NCBI GenBank assembly: GCA_964621525.1 | Contig: CAZUMS010000010.1 | Location: 1-64,000, forward strand | From: CAZMGV01 sp964621525 [NCBI: uncultured bacterium] | GTDB lineage: Bacteria > JAGRBM01 | DNA length: 64,000 nt | Direction of reading: 5' to 3' | Shown here: one piece after another, positions 48,774 through 57,164 of the stretch | How the letters are laid out: every line of letters starts with the position of its first letter | Numbering within the stretch: the stretch's first letter is position 1 | Translations under genes and position numbers: made by a program | The notes under the pieces: generated by a model | What the model was told of the DNA's origin: nothing | Database searches by the model: none | Seen by the model: only the letters and a program-made list of their open reading frames with translations

Positions 48774-49064
48774 ATGTCCCCTCACGATATGCTTCGCCGC
48801 TGGCTCATGGTCTCGTCCGGAATCGTCGCCTCACTCGCGCTGTTCTGGCATCTCGCGAAAAACGCGAACGACCTTTTTCACCAGCGCCGCCAGCTCCACC
48901 GCGCGCAGGCGGAAGTGGACCGCCTGAACGGCCGGATCGCCGAACTCGAACGCGAACGCGAACGCCTGAAATCGGACGACCGCTACCTCGAAGCCGTCGC
49001 CCGCGACGACCTCGGCATGGTGAAGCCCGGCGAGATCGTGTACTACTTCCCGCAGTCCAACTGA
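48774..49064 (+). CDS. ftsB: FtsB/DivIC-like septum formation initiator
   Basis: A 96-residue bitopic protein. One transmembrane helix (about 9-27) is followed by a coiled coil (about 32-66: RQLHRAQAEVDRLNGRIAELE), and then the family's VARDDLGMVKPGEIVYYFP ending. FtsB/DivIC proteins bridge FtsL and FtsQ in the divisome. The length and layout match the family. No other division gene is adjacent, and the symbol is given by similarity of architecture. Confidence 0.8.
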   Translation: MSPHDMLRRWLMVSSGIVASLALFWHLAKNANDLFHQRRQLHRAQAEVDRLNGRIAELERERERLKSDDRYLEAVARDDLGMVKPGEIVYYFPQSN

Positions 49065-49071
49065 GCGGACC

Positions 49072-49587
49072 TTACGGTTTCACGACGGCGAGAAAAATCA
49101 GCATCGGAATGAAGATGCCCACGAGCGGCGTCACGATCGTGAAAAACTTCCAGTGGAAGCGGACGAGGCTTTCGTACTTCTCGGGGTTGTCCCGGTGGCG
49201 TTCCTTCTTGCCGCCGAGGTGCGAGAGCCAGATATCGACGATCTCCATGGGCAGGAAGATCGTGACGAGGATGAGCAGCTTCCACTTGAGCCACGGGCGG
49301 TCCAGACCCCAGCCGCCGATCACGAACATGGAAAGCCCCGTGACGATGGCCACCGGGAAGGCGACGTGCTCGATGATGGCGCCGTTGTCGAACTGCTCGA
49401 GCGCCCAGTCCTTGCGCCGCTTGTACTCGGGATCGCCGGGGTTTTTCTTCCAGGAGATATAGGCGTTCCGCAGGAACCAGTAGTACCCGACCGACGTGCT
49501 CCAGGCCCACGCGCTGATCGCGAGCACATGAATGAACTTGATGTAGGGATAGAACGGCGCGAACGTGTTGACGAACCAGTCGTGCAT
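49072..49587 (-). CDS. four-helix integral membrane protein
   Basis: A 171-residue protein with about four hydrophobic segments (about 15-35, 70-90, 98-118 and 150-168). Candidate heme- or metal-ligand residues are the His in KFIHVLAISAWAW, IIEHVAFPV and LSHLGG. The layout resembles CopD/DUF2269 or PuuD-type membrane proteins, but I cannot name the family firmly. The ATG at 49587 is chosen over 49641 because the fold begins right after it. It converges with ftsB, 7 bases away, and is divergent from the metal operon. Confidence 0.7.
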   Translation of the reverse strand: MHDWFVNTFAPFYPYIKFIHVLAISAWAWSTSVGYYWFLRNAYISWKKNPGDPEYKRRKDWALEQFDNGAIIEHVAFPVAIVTGLSMFVIGGWGLDRPWLKWKLLILVTIFLPMEIVDIWLSHLGGKKERHRDNPEKYESLVRFHWKFFTIVTPLVGIFIPMLIFLAVVKP

Positions 49588-49727
49588 GGAATTCCGGTGC
49601 TCCCCCGCGGCGTTTCCTCCGCTGACGCGCCGATCATCCACCCCCGGAACGGAAAAGTCTAGATGTTAAGGAACGCCGGCGGACGGCTTTCCAGGCTGGC
49701 CGGACCTGCGCTTGAAGCCGTCCTCCG

Positions 49728-49755
49728 TTATTGTTGCAAATATTTGCTTTTATAA
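49728..49755 (+). promoter_or_regulatory. 28-bp interrupted palindrome, candidate metalloregulator operator
   Basis: A perfect 12-base palindrome GCAAATATTTGC (49736-49747) sits inside outer inverted arms TTAT (49728-49731) and ATAA (49752-49755). It is strikingly A+T-rich within G+C-rich DNA and lies 58 bases upstream of the first COG0523 gene. Size and symmetry fit a Fur/Zur-family operator, but it does not match a textbook Zur consensus exactly, so the regulator is inferred. Confidence 0.5.
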
Positions 49756-49813
49756 AAGACGGCGTACATGCTCGCAGGAAATCCGTCCCGCCGACGGAGC
49801 CAGGAGAGTAGCG

Positions 49814-51076
<1,263 letters not shown>

Positions 51077-51103
51077 GCCACCGGCTCAGGGCGGAGCCTG
51101 CGT

Positions 51104-51547
51104 ATGAAAAAGCCGAACTGGCAGAACCGGAAGAGTCCTTACTATGTCCGCACGGAGGATCTGGAACTGCTGAAGGCACGGCTGCTTGCGGAACGGGCCG
51201 AACTGCTGGCCGCAGTTTCGTCGAACGACGATCAGGAGACCGGCTCCCAGCGCAGCGAAGTCGGCGACGAAGCAGATGCAGCCAGCGCCGAGAGCGAAAG
51301 CATCCTGGTCCACCGGCTCCGGGACCGGGAACGGATTCTCCTGAAAAAGATCGACAAATCCCTGAAGCGGATCGCTGACGGGACCTTCAATATCTGCGAG
51401 TCGTGCGGTGTGCCTATCGGCATCAAGCGGCTTCTGGCGCGTCCCGTGAGTGTTCTCTGCATCTCCTGCAAGGAAGAGCAGGAACGGGACGAGCGCGGCT
51501 TCGCGGATCCGGTCCCCGGCGGCCTGCCGAATGGAATCTGGGAGTGA
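51104..51547 (+). CDS. DksA/TraR family zinc-finger protein
   Basis: A 147-residue RNA polymerase secondary-channel factor. The N-terminal coiled coil carries the tip motif D-x-x-D-x-A (Asp55, Asp58), which acts at the polymerase active site in DksA. The C-terminal zinc finger is complete: Cys98, Cys101, Cys119 and Cys122, spaced C-x2-C-x17-C-x2-C, with IGIKRLLARP between. Zinc-independent DksA2 paralogs of Zur regulons lack some of these Cys, so this one is the zinc-containing type. Its place between two COG0523 genes suggests it is a client of zinc delivery or a metal-responsive paralog. Confidence 0.9.
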   Translation: MKKPNWQNRKSPYYVRTEDLELLKARLLAERAELLAAVSSNDDQETGSQRSEVGDEADAASAESESILVHRLRDRERILLKKIDKSLKRIADGTFNICESCGVPIGIKRLLARPVSVLCISCKEEQERDERGFADPVPGGLPNGIWE

Positions 51548-51555
51548 CGGCCGGC

Positions 51556-52584
51556 ATGGCGAATCCCACTCTCCGGCATCAGCTGCCCGTTTCCCTCCTC
51601 TCGGGTTTTCTGGGCGCGGGCAAGACCACACTCCTCAATTACATTCTCAGGAACAACCGGGGGCTTAAGATCGCCGTCATCGTCAACGAGTTCGGAGAAA
51701 CCGGAATCGACGGGGACCTGATCATCCGGCAGGACGAGGACACTATCGAGTTATCCAATGGATGCCTCTGCTGCTCGGTCCGGGGAGACCTGATCAACGG
51801 TATCCGTGGCCTGCTCGAGCGCCGGGAGGCGTTCGACTACCTTCTGATCGAAGCTTCCGGGATGGCCATGCCCGGCCCGATCGCGCAGACTTTCTTCCTG
51901 CCGGAAATCGAGAAGTTCGTGCGTTTGGACTCTATCGTCTGCGTGGCCGACGCGGAAAATTTCGAGAAGAACCTGAGTGAAACCGTTACGGCCGGAGAGC
52001 AGATCGGATTCGCCGACATCATTGTGCTCAATAAATGCGATCTTGTACCGCCGGACCGGGCTGATGCTATCGAGAAGATGATCCTCCGCCTGAATCCGTA
52101 CGTACGGATTTTCCGTGCCTCCCATTGCGAGATCGATCTCCAGCTTCTTCTTGACGTGGGGGCCTTTTCCCTCGACAAATGGTTGAAGGCGAAACCCGGT
52201 TTGCTGCAATCCGGCGGGAACCCATCGGAAGGCCAATCGCACGACCGTGACGTCCAGTCGGTCAGTTTTGAGTTTCAAGAACCGCTGATCCCCGAAAAAT
52301 TCGAAGGGTTTCTGGAAGCCATATCCCTCAAGCCGGAATTGTTCCGGTGCAAAGGGATTCTTCAGTTCAAAGGCGTCGACAAGCGCGTGATCTGGCACGG
52401 TGTCGGCAACCGGTTCACCGCCACCTACGACCGGCCCTGGGGTGACGAAGCCCGGAGCACCCGGATGGTGTTTATCGGCAAGAATCTGGATGCGACGTCT
52501 CTCAGGAAAGAAATCGAAACCTGTACTCCCATTCCGAAGGCCAGCCTTCTCAGCAGGGTCAACCTGCAGGGGTCCCGGCAATGA
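51556..52584 (+). CDS. COG0523 metallochaperone GTPase, copy 2
   Basis: A 342-residue GTPase of the same family as the gene at 49814 but clearly divergent from it. Walker A is GFLGAGKT (17-24), the metal motif is CLCC (70-73), and NKCD specifies guanine. The CobW_C part (about 240-335) shows VSFEFQEPLIPEKFEGFL and IWHGVGNRFTATYDRPW. It is shorter because it lacks the acidic tail. The start is ATG 51556, 8 bases after dksA. The stop overlaps the lipoprotein start (ATGA), so translation is coupled. Confidence 0.92.
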   Translation: MANPTLRHQLPVSLLSGFLGAGKTTLLNYILRNNRGLKIAVIVNEFGETGIDGDLIIRQDEDTIELSNGCLCCSVRGDLINGIRGLLERREAFDYLLIEASGMAMPGPIAQTFFLPEIEKFVRLDSIVCVADAENFEKNLSETVTAGEQIGFADIIVLNKCDLVPPDRADAIEKMILRLNPYVRIFRASHCEIDLQLLLDVGAFSLDKWLKAKPGLLQSGGNPSEGQSHDRDVQSVSFEFQEPLIPEKFEGFLEAISLKPELFRCKGILQFKGVDKRVIWHGVGNRFTATYDRPWGDEARSTRMVFIGKNLDATSLRKEIETCTPIPKASLLSRVNLQGSRQ

Positions 52585-53099
52585 CCCGGATACCGGCCAT
52601 CTTCCTCGTAACCCTGCTGGCCGCCTGCCAGTCCGGACCTGGCCCGACTCCCTTACCGGCGGATTCCCGCGTGCCGGGGAACCAAGGCGGACATGATGGC
52701 CACCATCAGGCACCCCATGGCGGAACGCTGATCGTGCTCGGCGATGAATTCGCCCATCTGGAATTCGTGCTCGATCCGGGGACCGGCGGACTGACCCTCT
52801 ATGTTCTGGACGGCGAGGCGGAGCGGCCGATCCGGCTGGGCCAGAAAACCGTGGAAGTCGAGATTCAGGACCTTCGCCGTCAGGAAGGCCCGGATGCGCC
52901 GGCCTCCCCGGAACGCATTTCACTTTCTGCCGCTGCCAGCCCGCTCACAGGCGAAACCATCGGCGACACCGCACGGTTCGAGGCCGCTTCTCCCCGCCTC
53001 ATCGGAGTCGCCGCCTTCGAAGCCCGAGTACTGTCCGTGACGGTCAGAGGGCGGGAGTACAGGAATGTCCGCGTCAGCTTCCCCCGGGGAAATGAATGA
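52581..53099 (+). CDS. His-rich lipoprotein of the metal operon
   Basis: A 172-residue predicted lipoprotein. The signal peptide ends in a lipobox LLAAC with Cys16, then a Pro-rich linker and a cluster of His (His38, 41, 42, 46) in GGHDGHHQAPHGGTL. The rest predicts beta strands (LIVLGDEFAHLEFVLDP, LTLYVLDGEAERPIRL). The PHGG-type motif followed by a beta domain is seen in periplasmic proteins linked to metal transport, suggesting periplasmic metal binding. It overlaps the COG0523 gene upstream and the unknown gene downstream. Binding of zinc specifically is inference. Confidence 0.75.
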   Translation: MTRIPAIFLVTLLAACQSGPGPTPLPADSRVPGNQGGHDGHHQAPHGGTLIVLGDEFAHLEFVLDPGTGGLTLYVLDGEAERPIRLGQKTVEVEIQDLRRQEGPDAPASPERISLSAAASPLTGETIGDTARFEAASPRLIGVAAFEARVLSVTVRGREYRNVRVSFPRGNE

Positions 53100-53788
53100 G
53101 CGGCAACGGATGCCGCCTGGAGCCGGACCTAAACAGGGAGAGAGCGCCTTCAATGCAGCCGGTCGACCTGTCACGAATCGCCCAGATCGAAACCATTCTG
53201 TCCGAATGGCTTGAGGTACCGGGCATAACGCTCTTTTGCGGGCGCTGGGGAGATGGAGCGACGATGGAACTGCTTCCGTCCTCGCCGCCCCAGCTGACAG
53301 AAGCCCGTTACGACGGCTGCTTCGCGGGCTTGCGCGACCTGACGATCTCCGGACAGTCGCACCACATCCATCTGGACCTGAACCAGTTCCGCTATGCGGT
53401 GTACTCGATCGAACCGAGCGTATGCTTCGGATTTAAACCCTCATTCGAACTCAGGTTCTCGCGCCGGATGCGGAAGAACGACGACACATGGGGTTTTGCC
53501 GTCGGGCTCCGCGCCCCATATCCCGGCGGAATGCTCGACCAGCGCTCCGTCCTGGGCTTTTTCTCCCGCCTTGCCGGACATGCGCGGCGGTATCCGGCCG
53601 TTACCCGTCTCAGGGTTGCTCCAGGCAGCACTGCCAGGATTCCGGCCGGTCTTCGCCGGGAGGTGGAGGAGCTCTTTCTCAGCAGCATTGGACCTGTTGC
53701 TCCGGCCTTGCCGGACGGGGATTTCGACCGGCGCCTGATGGCAATCTTCGAAACGCTCAGACCCGAAAGCGATACCCGATGCGCCTGA
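53096..53788 (+). CDS. unknown protein A of a tandem paralog pair (H-H-x-H-L motif)
   Basis: A 230-residue soluble protein of no named family. Its core (about 85-140) reads as GQSHHIHLDLNQFRYAVYSIEP followed by strands and a PYPGG turn, split here from the motif H89-H90-I91-H92-L93. The same pattern occurs in the next gene. The layout is loosely like HutX/ChuX heme-utilisation proteins, which carry an H-x-H-L stretch and then E/R-P, but similarity is weak. It starts at an ATG overlapping the lipoprotein stop; an ATG at 53153, with GGGAG upstream, is an alternative that skips an unconserved leader. Confidence 0.65.
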   Translation: MSGNGCRLEPDLNRERAPSMQPVDLSRIAQIETILSEWLEVPGITLFCGRWGDGATMELLPSSPPQLTEARYDGCFAGLRDLTISGQSHHIHLDLNQFRYAVYSIEPSVCFGFKPSFELRFSRRMRKNDDTWGFAVGLRAPYPGGMLDQRSVLGFFSRLAGHARRYPAVTRLRVAPGSTARIPAGLRREVEELFLSSIGPVAPALPDGDFDRRLMAIFETLRPESDTRCA

Positions 53789-54285
53789 ACGATGTGGAGG
53801 ATATCCTTAGGGCCGCGTTGGGCTTCCGGGAAGGCTCTCTCGTCATTTATCGCCGGGGCCTGCTGATCGAGTTCAAGACCGACCTGCTGAATGGTCTGCT
53901 TTCCCGGCATGAGGAAGATGGCTACCTGAGCTGGCAGGTCGGTGAATTTTCGGGTCACCACTGCCACCTGAACCTGGCAGCGGTCAATCGGGTGGTCTTC
54001 GGCGCCGAACCTGTAAGCTGTCAGCGGGGGAGGCCGAACTATACCGTCTGGTTTGAAAGTCCCGGCGACTGCGGCAATCCGTACCGGCCTGCGGCCGTCT
54101 TCTCCGTGACCCTGAATTCACCGTATGGCGCGGACGGCATTCCGAGGGCCACAATCATCCGGCAGCCGTACGACCTGTACGAACGATATGCCGGCTGTCC
54201 GGGCGTTGTTGCGGAAGCCGGTTTCCACGATTTGCTGAACCTCCCCGCCCTGGCCCCAGGAGTTCCCGCCCCTCACAGCAGGTAG
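53779..54285 (+). CDS. unknown protein B of a tandem paralog pair (H-H-x-H-L motif)
   Basis: A 168-residue soluble protein. The motif H60-H61-C62-H63-L64 is followed by a run of strands with AEPVS and a SPYGADG turn, mirroring protein A (EPSV and PYPGG at the same spacing), so the two genes are likely ancient duplicates. It also has several cysteines (62, about 81, 96 and 131) that could bind metal. Its start overlaps protein A by 10 bases; its end overlaps the convergent CNB gene by 13. A longer frame back to 53488 lies within protein A and is not used. Confidence 0.65.
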   Translation: MRLNDVEDILRAALGFREGSLVIYRRGLLIEFKTDLLNGLLSRHEEDGYLSWQVGEFSGHHCHLNLAAVNRVVFGAEPVSCQRGRPNYTVWFESPGDCGNPYRPAAVFSVTLNSPYGADGIPRATIIRQPYDLYERYAGCPGVVAEAGFHDLLNLPALAPGVPAPHSR

Positions 54286-55766
54286 CTGTCCAGGGGCTCG
54301 TCGATGGACGCGAGGAAGTCGATGGTGAGGTTCAGCCGCTGGTCCTTCAGCGCCCGCACCGATTCGGCCGCCTGCGGGTGCGCGAGAATGTGTTTCTCGA
54401 AATCCTCCGGCGCGAGATAGAGCACGACGCACCCGGTGACGCTGCGGACGGTGGCCGTGACCGGCTCCTTGAGGAGCAGCGAGATCTCCCCGAATACATC
54501 CCCCTCGCGGAGCTTCGCGAAGGCGTGTTCCCTGCCGGCGGAATCCTTGCGGATCACATCCGCGACGCCCCGGAACAGCACGAAGAACCCCTGCCCCGGC
54601 TGGCCCTGTTCGAGGACGTTCACCCCCGCCGCCACCGTGCGGCTCCGGAACTTCTCGATGATCGCCTGCTTCTCCGGGCGTGAGAACGCCTCGAACAGCG
54701 GGCTCGACTGGAGCAGGTTCGCGAGCAGCCGCGTCCGGTAGAACCGCTCGGCCACCTCGATCACCTGCGGATAAGCCGCCGAAATTTCCTCGAGCGCCTC
54801 GCGCTTGAGCTCGAGGACGACGGTGTCCTCGCGGGCGATGACGGAGACGATCCGGGGGGCGCTGGCGATCAGCGCCATCTCGCCGAAGAACGACCCGCGG
54901 CCGAGCACCGCCACGGGCTTCGCCTCGACCCCCTTGAGCCCGCGCACGACGCCCGCGCTCCCCTGCACGACGATATAGAGCGCGTCCCCGTGCTCGCCTT
55001 CCTTCAGGATATAGTCCCCCCGCCGGAACGAGAGCAGGCGCAGCCGGTTCACCGCCGCCATGAAGGCGTCCGCTGGCATCGACGAGAACAGCGGAATCTG
55101 CGGCAGGCTGTCCAGGTCGATCATCACCGTGTCGAGGTCGGAGAGATCCGTCTGCGCCCGGTGCCGCGTGATGGCCGTCTCGGTCTCCGGCGCCACCGGA
55201 GCGGCCGCCGGCGGCGTCCCGGCCGGAACCGGCTGGGAAGCCTCGTCCGCGAGCCGGAAGAACTCCTTGTCGTCCTCCGTGAGCTCGATGTCGATTTCCT
55301 TGTCGTGCAGGTGCGCCGGGGTGCCGGGCCTCGGGGCCGGGCCCTTTGCTCCCGCCGCCGCACCCCTGGCGCCAGCCGTTCCTGCCGTTCCCCTGGGCGG
55401 CTGCGACACCCGGCCCGAATCCAGCGCCGGCGCCTCCTTGCGGTTCGCATACAGCCGGGCGAGGAACTTCTGGATCTGCGTGTCGTCCGGTTTCAGTCCG
55501 AGGATGATCTTGCAGACGGCGATGGCCTTCAGCACCTGGCCGTCCTTCGCATATTCGCTCGCCACGAACCGGTAGACGTTCGCCGCGTCGTCCGTGCGGC
55601 GGATCCTGGCCAGCAGCTCACCCACCCGCTGCCGGAGCGTGAGGTCCCCCGGCGAGAGCTCCACCGCCCTGCACAGCTCGCGGATGGCGTCCTCGGTTTT
55701 GCCTTTCGCGAGAAAAGCGGCGGCATTGTCCTTGTGCTGACGGAGCTGCGTCGGGGCTGCACCCAT
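54273..55766 (-). CDS. protein with TPR-like N-terminus and two cyclic-nucleotide-binding domains
   Basis: A 497-residue soluble protein. Residues about 10-105 predict TPR-like helices (AFLAKGKTEDAIRELCRAVELSPGD split). A low-complexity Ala/Pro/Gly linker (about 110-205) follows. Then come two CNMP_binding domains: domain 1 (about 222-340) with GDYILKEGEHGDALYIVVQG and GRGSFFGEMALI, and domain 2 (about 350-470) with VNVLEQGQPGQGFFVLFRG and GDVFGEISLL. The phosphate-binding cassettes (FFGEMAL...PRIVSV and VFGEISL...VTATVRS) retain the Glu; domain 2 has an Arg at the usual place. No output domain is seen, so it is probably a cNMP-responsive scaffold. It stands alone. Confidence 0.82.
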   Translation of the reverse strand: MGAAPTQLRQHKDNAAAFLAKGKTEDAIRELCRAVELSPGDLTLRQRVGELLARIRRTDDAANVYRFVASEYAKDGQVLKAIAVCKIILGLKPDDTQIQKFLARLYANRKEAPALDSGRVSQPPRGTAGTAGARGAAAGAKGPAPRPGTPAHLHDKEIDIELTEDDKEFFRLADEASQPVPAGTPPAAAPVAPETETAITRHRAQTDLSDLDTVMIDLDSLPQIPLFSSMPADAFMAAVNRLRLLSFRRGDYILKEGEHGDALYIVVQGSAGVVRGLKGVEAKPVAVLGRGSFFGEMALIASAPRIVSVIAREDTVVLELKREALEEISAAYPQVIEVAERFYRTRLLANLLQSSPLFEAFSRPEKQAIIEKFRSRTVAAGVNVLEQGQPGQGFFVLFRGVADVIRKDSAGREHAFAKLREGDVFGEISLLLKEPVTATVRSVTGCVVLYLAPEDFEKHILAHPQAAESVRALKDQRLNLTIDFLASIDEPLDSYLL

Positions 55767-55951
55767 AAAGTCACGTCCTGAAAAACCGGATGATGTCCGG
55801 AGAGTCTAACGGACCGATCCGGCGGGGGGAACGGCGCTTCAGCGGCGAGTGGACAGAAATGGAACGGTGCCCCGGCGCCGAAGATTTACAAAAAAGTCGG
55901 CCCGGACGGTCGCCGTTTCGTCCCGATGGGCCTAGCATGCGCGCCCAATAA

Positions 55952-56152
55952 GGAAATGAAGGCCGCGGGCTGCTCTTCCGCATCACCCGCGCCTTCGCCC
56001 TCGAAGGGATCAAGGTCGTGAGCGCCGAAATCACCACCACCGGCGGAAAGGCCCATGACCGGTTCCTCGTCACCCGCCGCGACGGCAGCCCCCTCGACCT
56101 CGCCGCCGGCCTCCCCGGCCTCCTCCGCGAGATCAAACGCGAGAGGTGGTAG
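55952..56152 (+). pseudogene. 5'-truncated remnant of glnD (ACT domain)
   Basis: A reading frame with no start codon, opening after an in-frame TAA at 55949 and ending with TAG at 56150-56152. It translates to about 66 residues beginning GRGLLFRITRAFALEGIK and continuing VVSAEITTTGGKAHDRFLV. This is the C-terminal ACT domain pattern of GlnD (protein-PII uridylyltransferase): a D-R-P-G-L-L-like start, here GRGLL, and the A-x-I-x-T strand. The DNA immediately upstream does not continue the protein in any frame. It looks like the last fragment of a glnD copy left by rearrangement next to the repeat array. Confidence 0.7.
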
Positions 56153-56179
56153 GGGGCGTAAAACCCCCGGCTAAGGAAC

Positions 56180-56550
56180 ACTCCCCTCCGGCGGCTACGC
56201 CGCCACCTCCCCACGACATGGGACACTCCCCTCCGGCGGCTATGCCGCCACCTCCCCACGACGTGGGGAGGATTTTCCGGAAATTCTCCCCCGCTTTGCG
56301 GGGGAGACGAGCGAAGCGAGAGGGGGAGCGCCGCCACCTCCCCACGACGTGGGGAGGAATTTTCCGGACATTCTCCCCCGCTTTGCGGGGGAGGCGAGCG
56401 AAGCGAGAGGGGGAGCGCCGCCACCTCCCCACGACGTGGGAATACTCCCCTCCGGCGGCTACGCCGCCACCTCCCCACTATGTGGGGAGGAATTTTCCGG
56501 AAATTCTCCCCCGCTTTGCGGGGGAGACGAGCGAAGCGAGAGGGGGAGCG
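56180..56550. repeat. array of palindromic (REP-like) repeats
   Basis: Two repeat types alternate. Type alpha (~43 bp, three copies at about 56180, 56225 and 56444) holds a GGCGGC/GCCGCC hairpin followed by a hairpin with CCTCCCCAC/GTGGGGAGG arms. Type beta (~63 bp, three copies at about 56268-56330, 56354-56417 and 56486-56550) starts with TTTTCCGGAAATT or a near variant. It then has a hairpin of 9-base arms CTCCCCCGC/GCGGGGGAG and ends in GAGCGAAGCGAGAGGGGGAG. The copies are near-identical. The last beta copy ends 2 bases before a TATAAT box and 14 bases before the DUF559 gene. Confidence 0.9.
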
Positions 56551-56551
56551 C

Positions 56552-56557
56552 TATAAT
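56552..56557 (+). promoter_or_regulatory. TATAAT -10 box directly before the DUF559 gene
   Basis: A perfect -10 hexamer ends 7 bases before the ATG at 56565, so transcription from it would start at or beside the start codon, giving a leaderless or near-leaderless mRNA. There is no Shine-Dalgarno sequence in the gap. Any -35 element would lie inside the last repeat copy (about 56529-56534). Confidence 0.5.
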
Positions 56558-56564
56558 CCGCCTT

Positions 56565-56927
56565 ATGGCCGTCGATTACGAAAAGACCCGTTCCAGAACT
56601 CTCCGGCAGAATCTCTCACCGGTCGAAGCCCTGGTTTGGAGCCGCCTGAAAGGCCGCCAGCTCGGAGGATACAAATTCCGGCGCCAGTATCCTGCCGGTG
56701 GGTATTTCATCGACTTCTACTGCGCCGAAAGGAAGCTGGGCCTGGAGTTTGACGGCTCACAACATGCGGAGAAAGACGCTCCCGCCTACGACGCGGAACG
56801 GGACCGGCTCATTGCCGCCCTCGGAATCCGCATCGTCCGCTACTGGAACCGGGAAGTCCTCACCAATCTCGATGGAGTCATGGACGATCTGCTCCGGCGG
56901 CTGAACGGTGCTGACCCGGCAAAATAG
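56565..56927 (+). CDS. DUF559 (Vsr/restriction-endonuclease-like fold) protein
   Basis: A 120-residue protein of the DUF559 family, related to very-short-patch repair endonucleases. The conserved core is visible: an N-terminal LRQNLSPVEALVWSRLKGRQLGG helix-turn (split), FRRQYPAGGYFIDFYC with Asp50, LGLEFDGSQHAE with Asp63, and the C-terminal ALGIRIVRYWNREVLTNLDGV. The ATG at 56565 begins the family N-terminus; the longer frame back to 56349 reads through repeats and is not coding. It is flanked by palindromic repeats upstream and a terminator downstream. The function in cells is not established for this family. Confidence 0.85.
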   Translation: MAVDYEKTRSRTLRQNLSPVEALVWSRLKGRQLGGYKFRRQYPAGGYFIDFYCAERKLGLEFDGSQHAEKDAPAYDAERDRLIAALGIRIVRYWNREVLTNLDGVMDDLLRRLNGADPAK

Positions 56928-56940
56928 GCTCAGGGCAGAC

Positions 56941-56967
56941 CCCTCCCTGCTCAGGGAGGGTTTTCTC
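56941..56967 (+). terminator. intrinsic terminator after the DUF559 gene
   Basis: Arms CCCTCCCT and AGGGAGGG (56941-56960, 4-base loop) form an 8-bp stem followed by TTTTCTC. It lies 13 bases after the DUF559 stop. The stem also resembles the other CCCTCCCT-type hairpins of this accessory region. Confidence 0.75.
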
Positions 56968-56997
56968 AGCCGCTCGACCCTTCGACGGCGCTCAGGG

Positions 56998-57102
56998 TGA
57001 GCGGCATCCGGTTCCCCCTCCCTGCCTGTAGGGAGGGGGTCAGGGGGAGAGTCCAGAAAACGAGGGGGTGAAGGCGCCCGGTCTCCCGCCAGGGTGAGCC
57101 GC
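56998..57102. repeat. ~105-bp repeat, copy 1 (left boundary of the Rhs island)
   Basis: Near-identical in sequence and orientation to 60202-60308. It begins TGAGCGGCATCCGG, contains a hairpin with CCCTCCCT/AGGGAGGG-type arms and ends in GCCCGGTCTCCCGCCAGG followed by GTGAGCCGC. The two copies differ mainly by short indels in the G-run in the middle. On the minus strand the right end reads as part of an Rhs YD repeat. Confidence 0.85.
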
Positions 57103-57164
57103 CGGTCCAGCGCGTCGTAGACGTAATGGCCGGAATGCGACAGCGCACCGCTTCGTCTCCGACC
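57095..57164 (-). pseudogene. Rhs YD-repeat fragment
   Basis: In frame with, and directly after, the stop of the gene at 57165. The minus-strand DNA translates as SHSGHYVYDALDRRLTLAG, a typical Rhs/YD-repeat strand. It runs into the ~105-bp repeat and has no start codon of its own. It is a leftover piece of an Rhs core. Confidence 0.6.

Noticed and set aside
51104-51547. Zinc-independent DksA2 paralog
   Set aside because: All four zinc-finger cysteines are present at canonical spacing, so it is the zinc-containing type.
56180-56550. CRISPR array
   Set aside because: Repeats are themselves palindromic, differ in length and abut without unique 30-40-base spacers; no cas genes nearby. They are REP-like.
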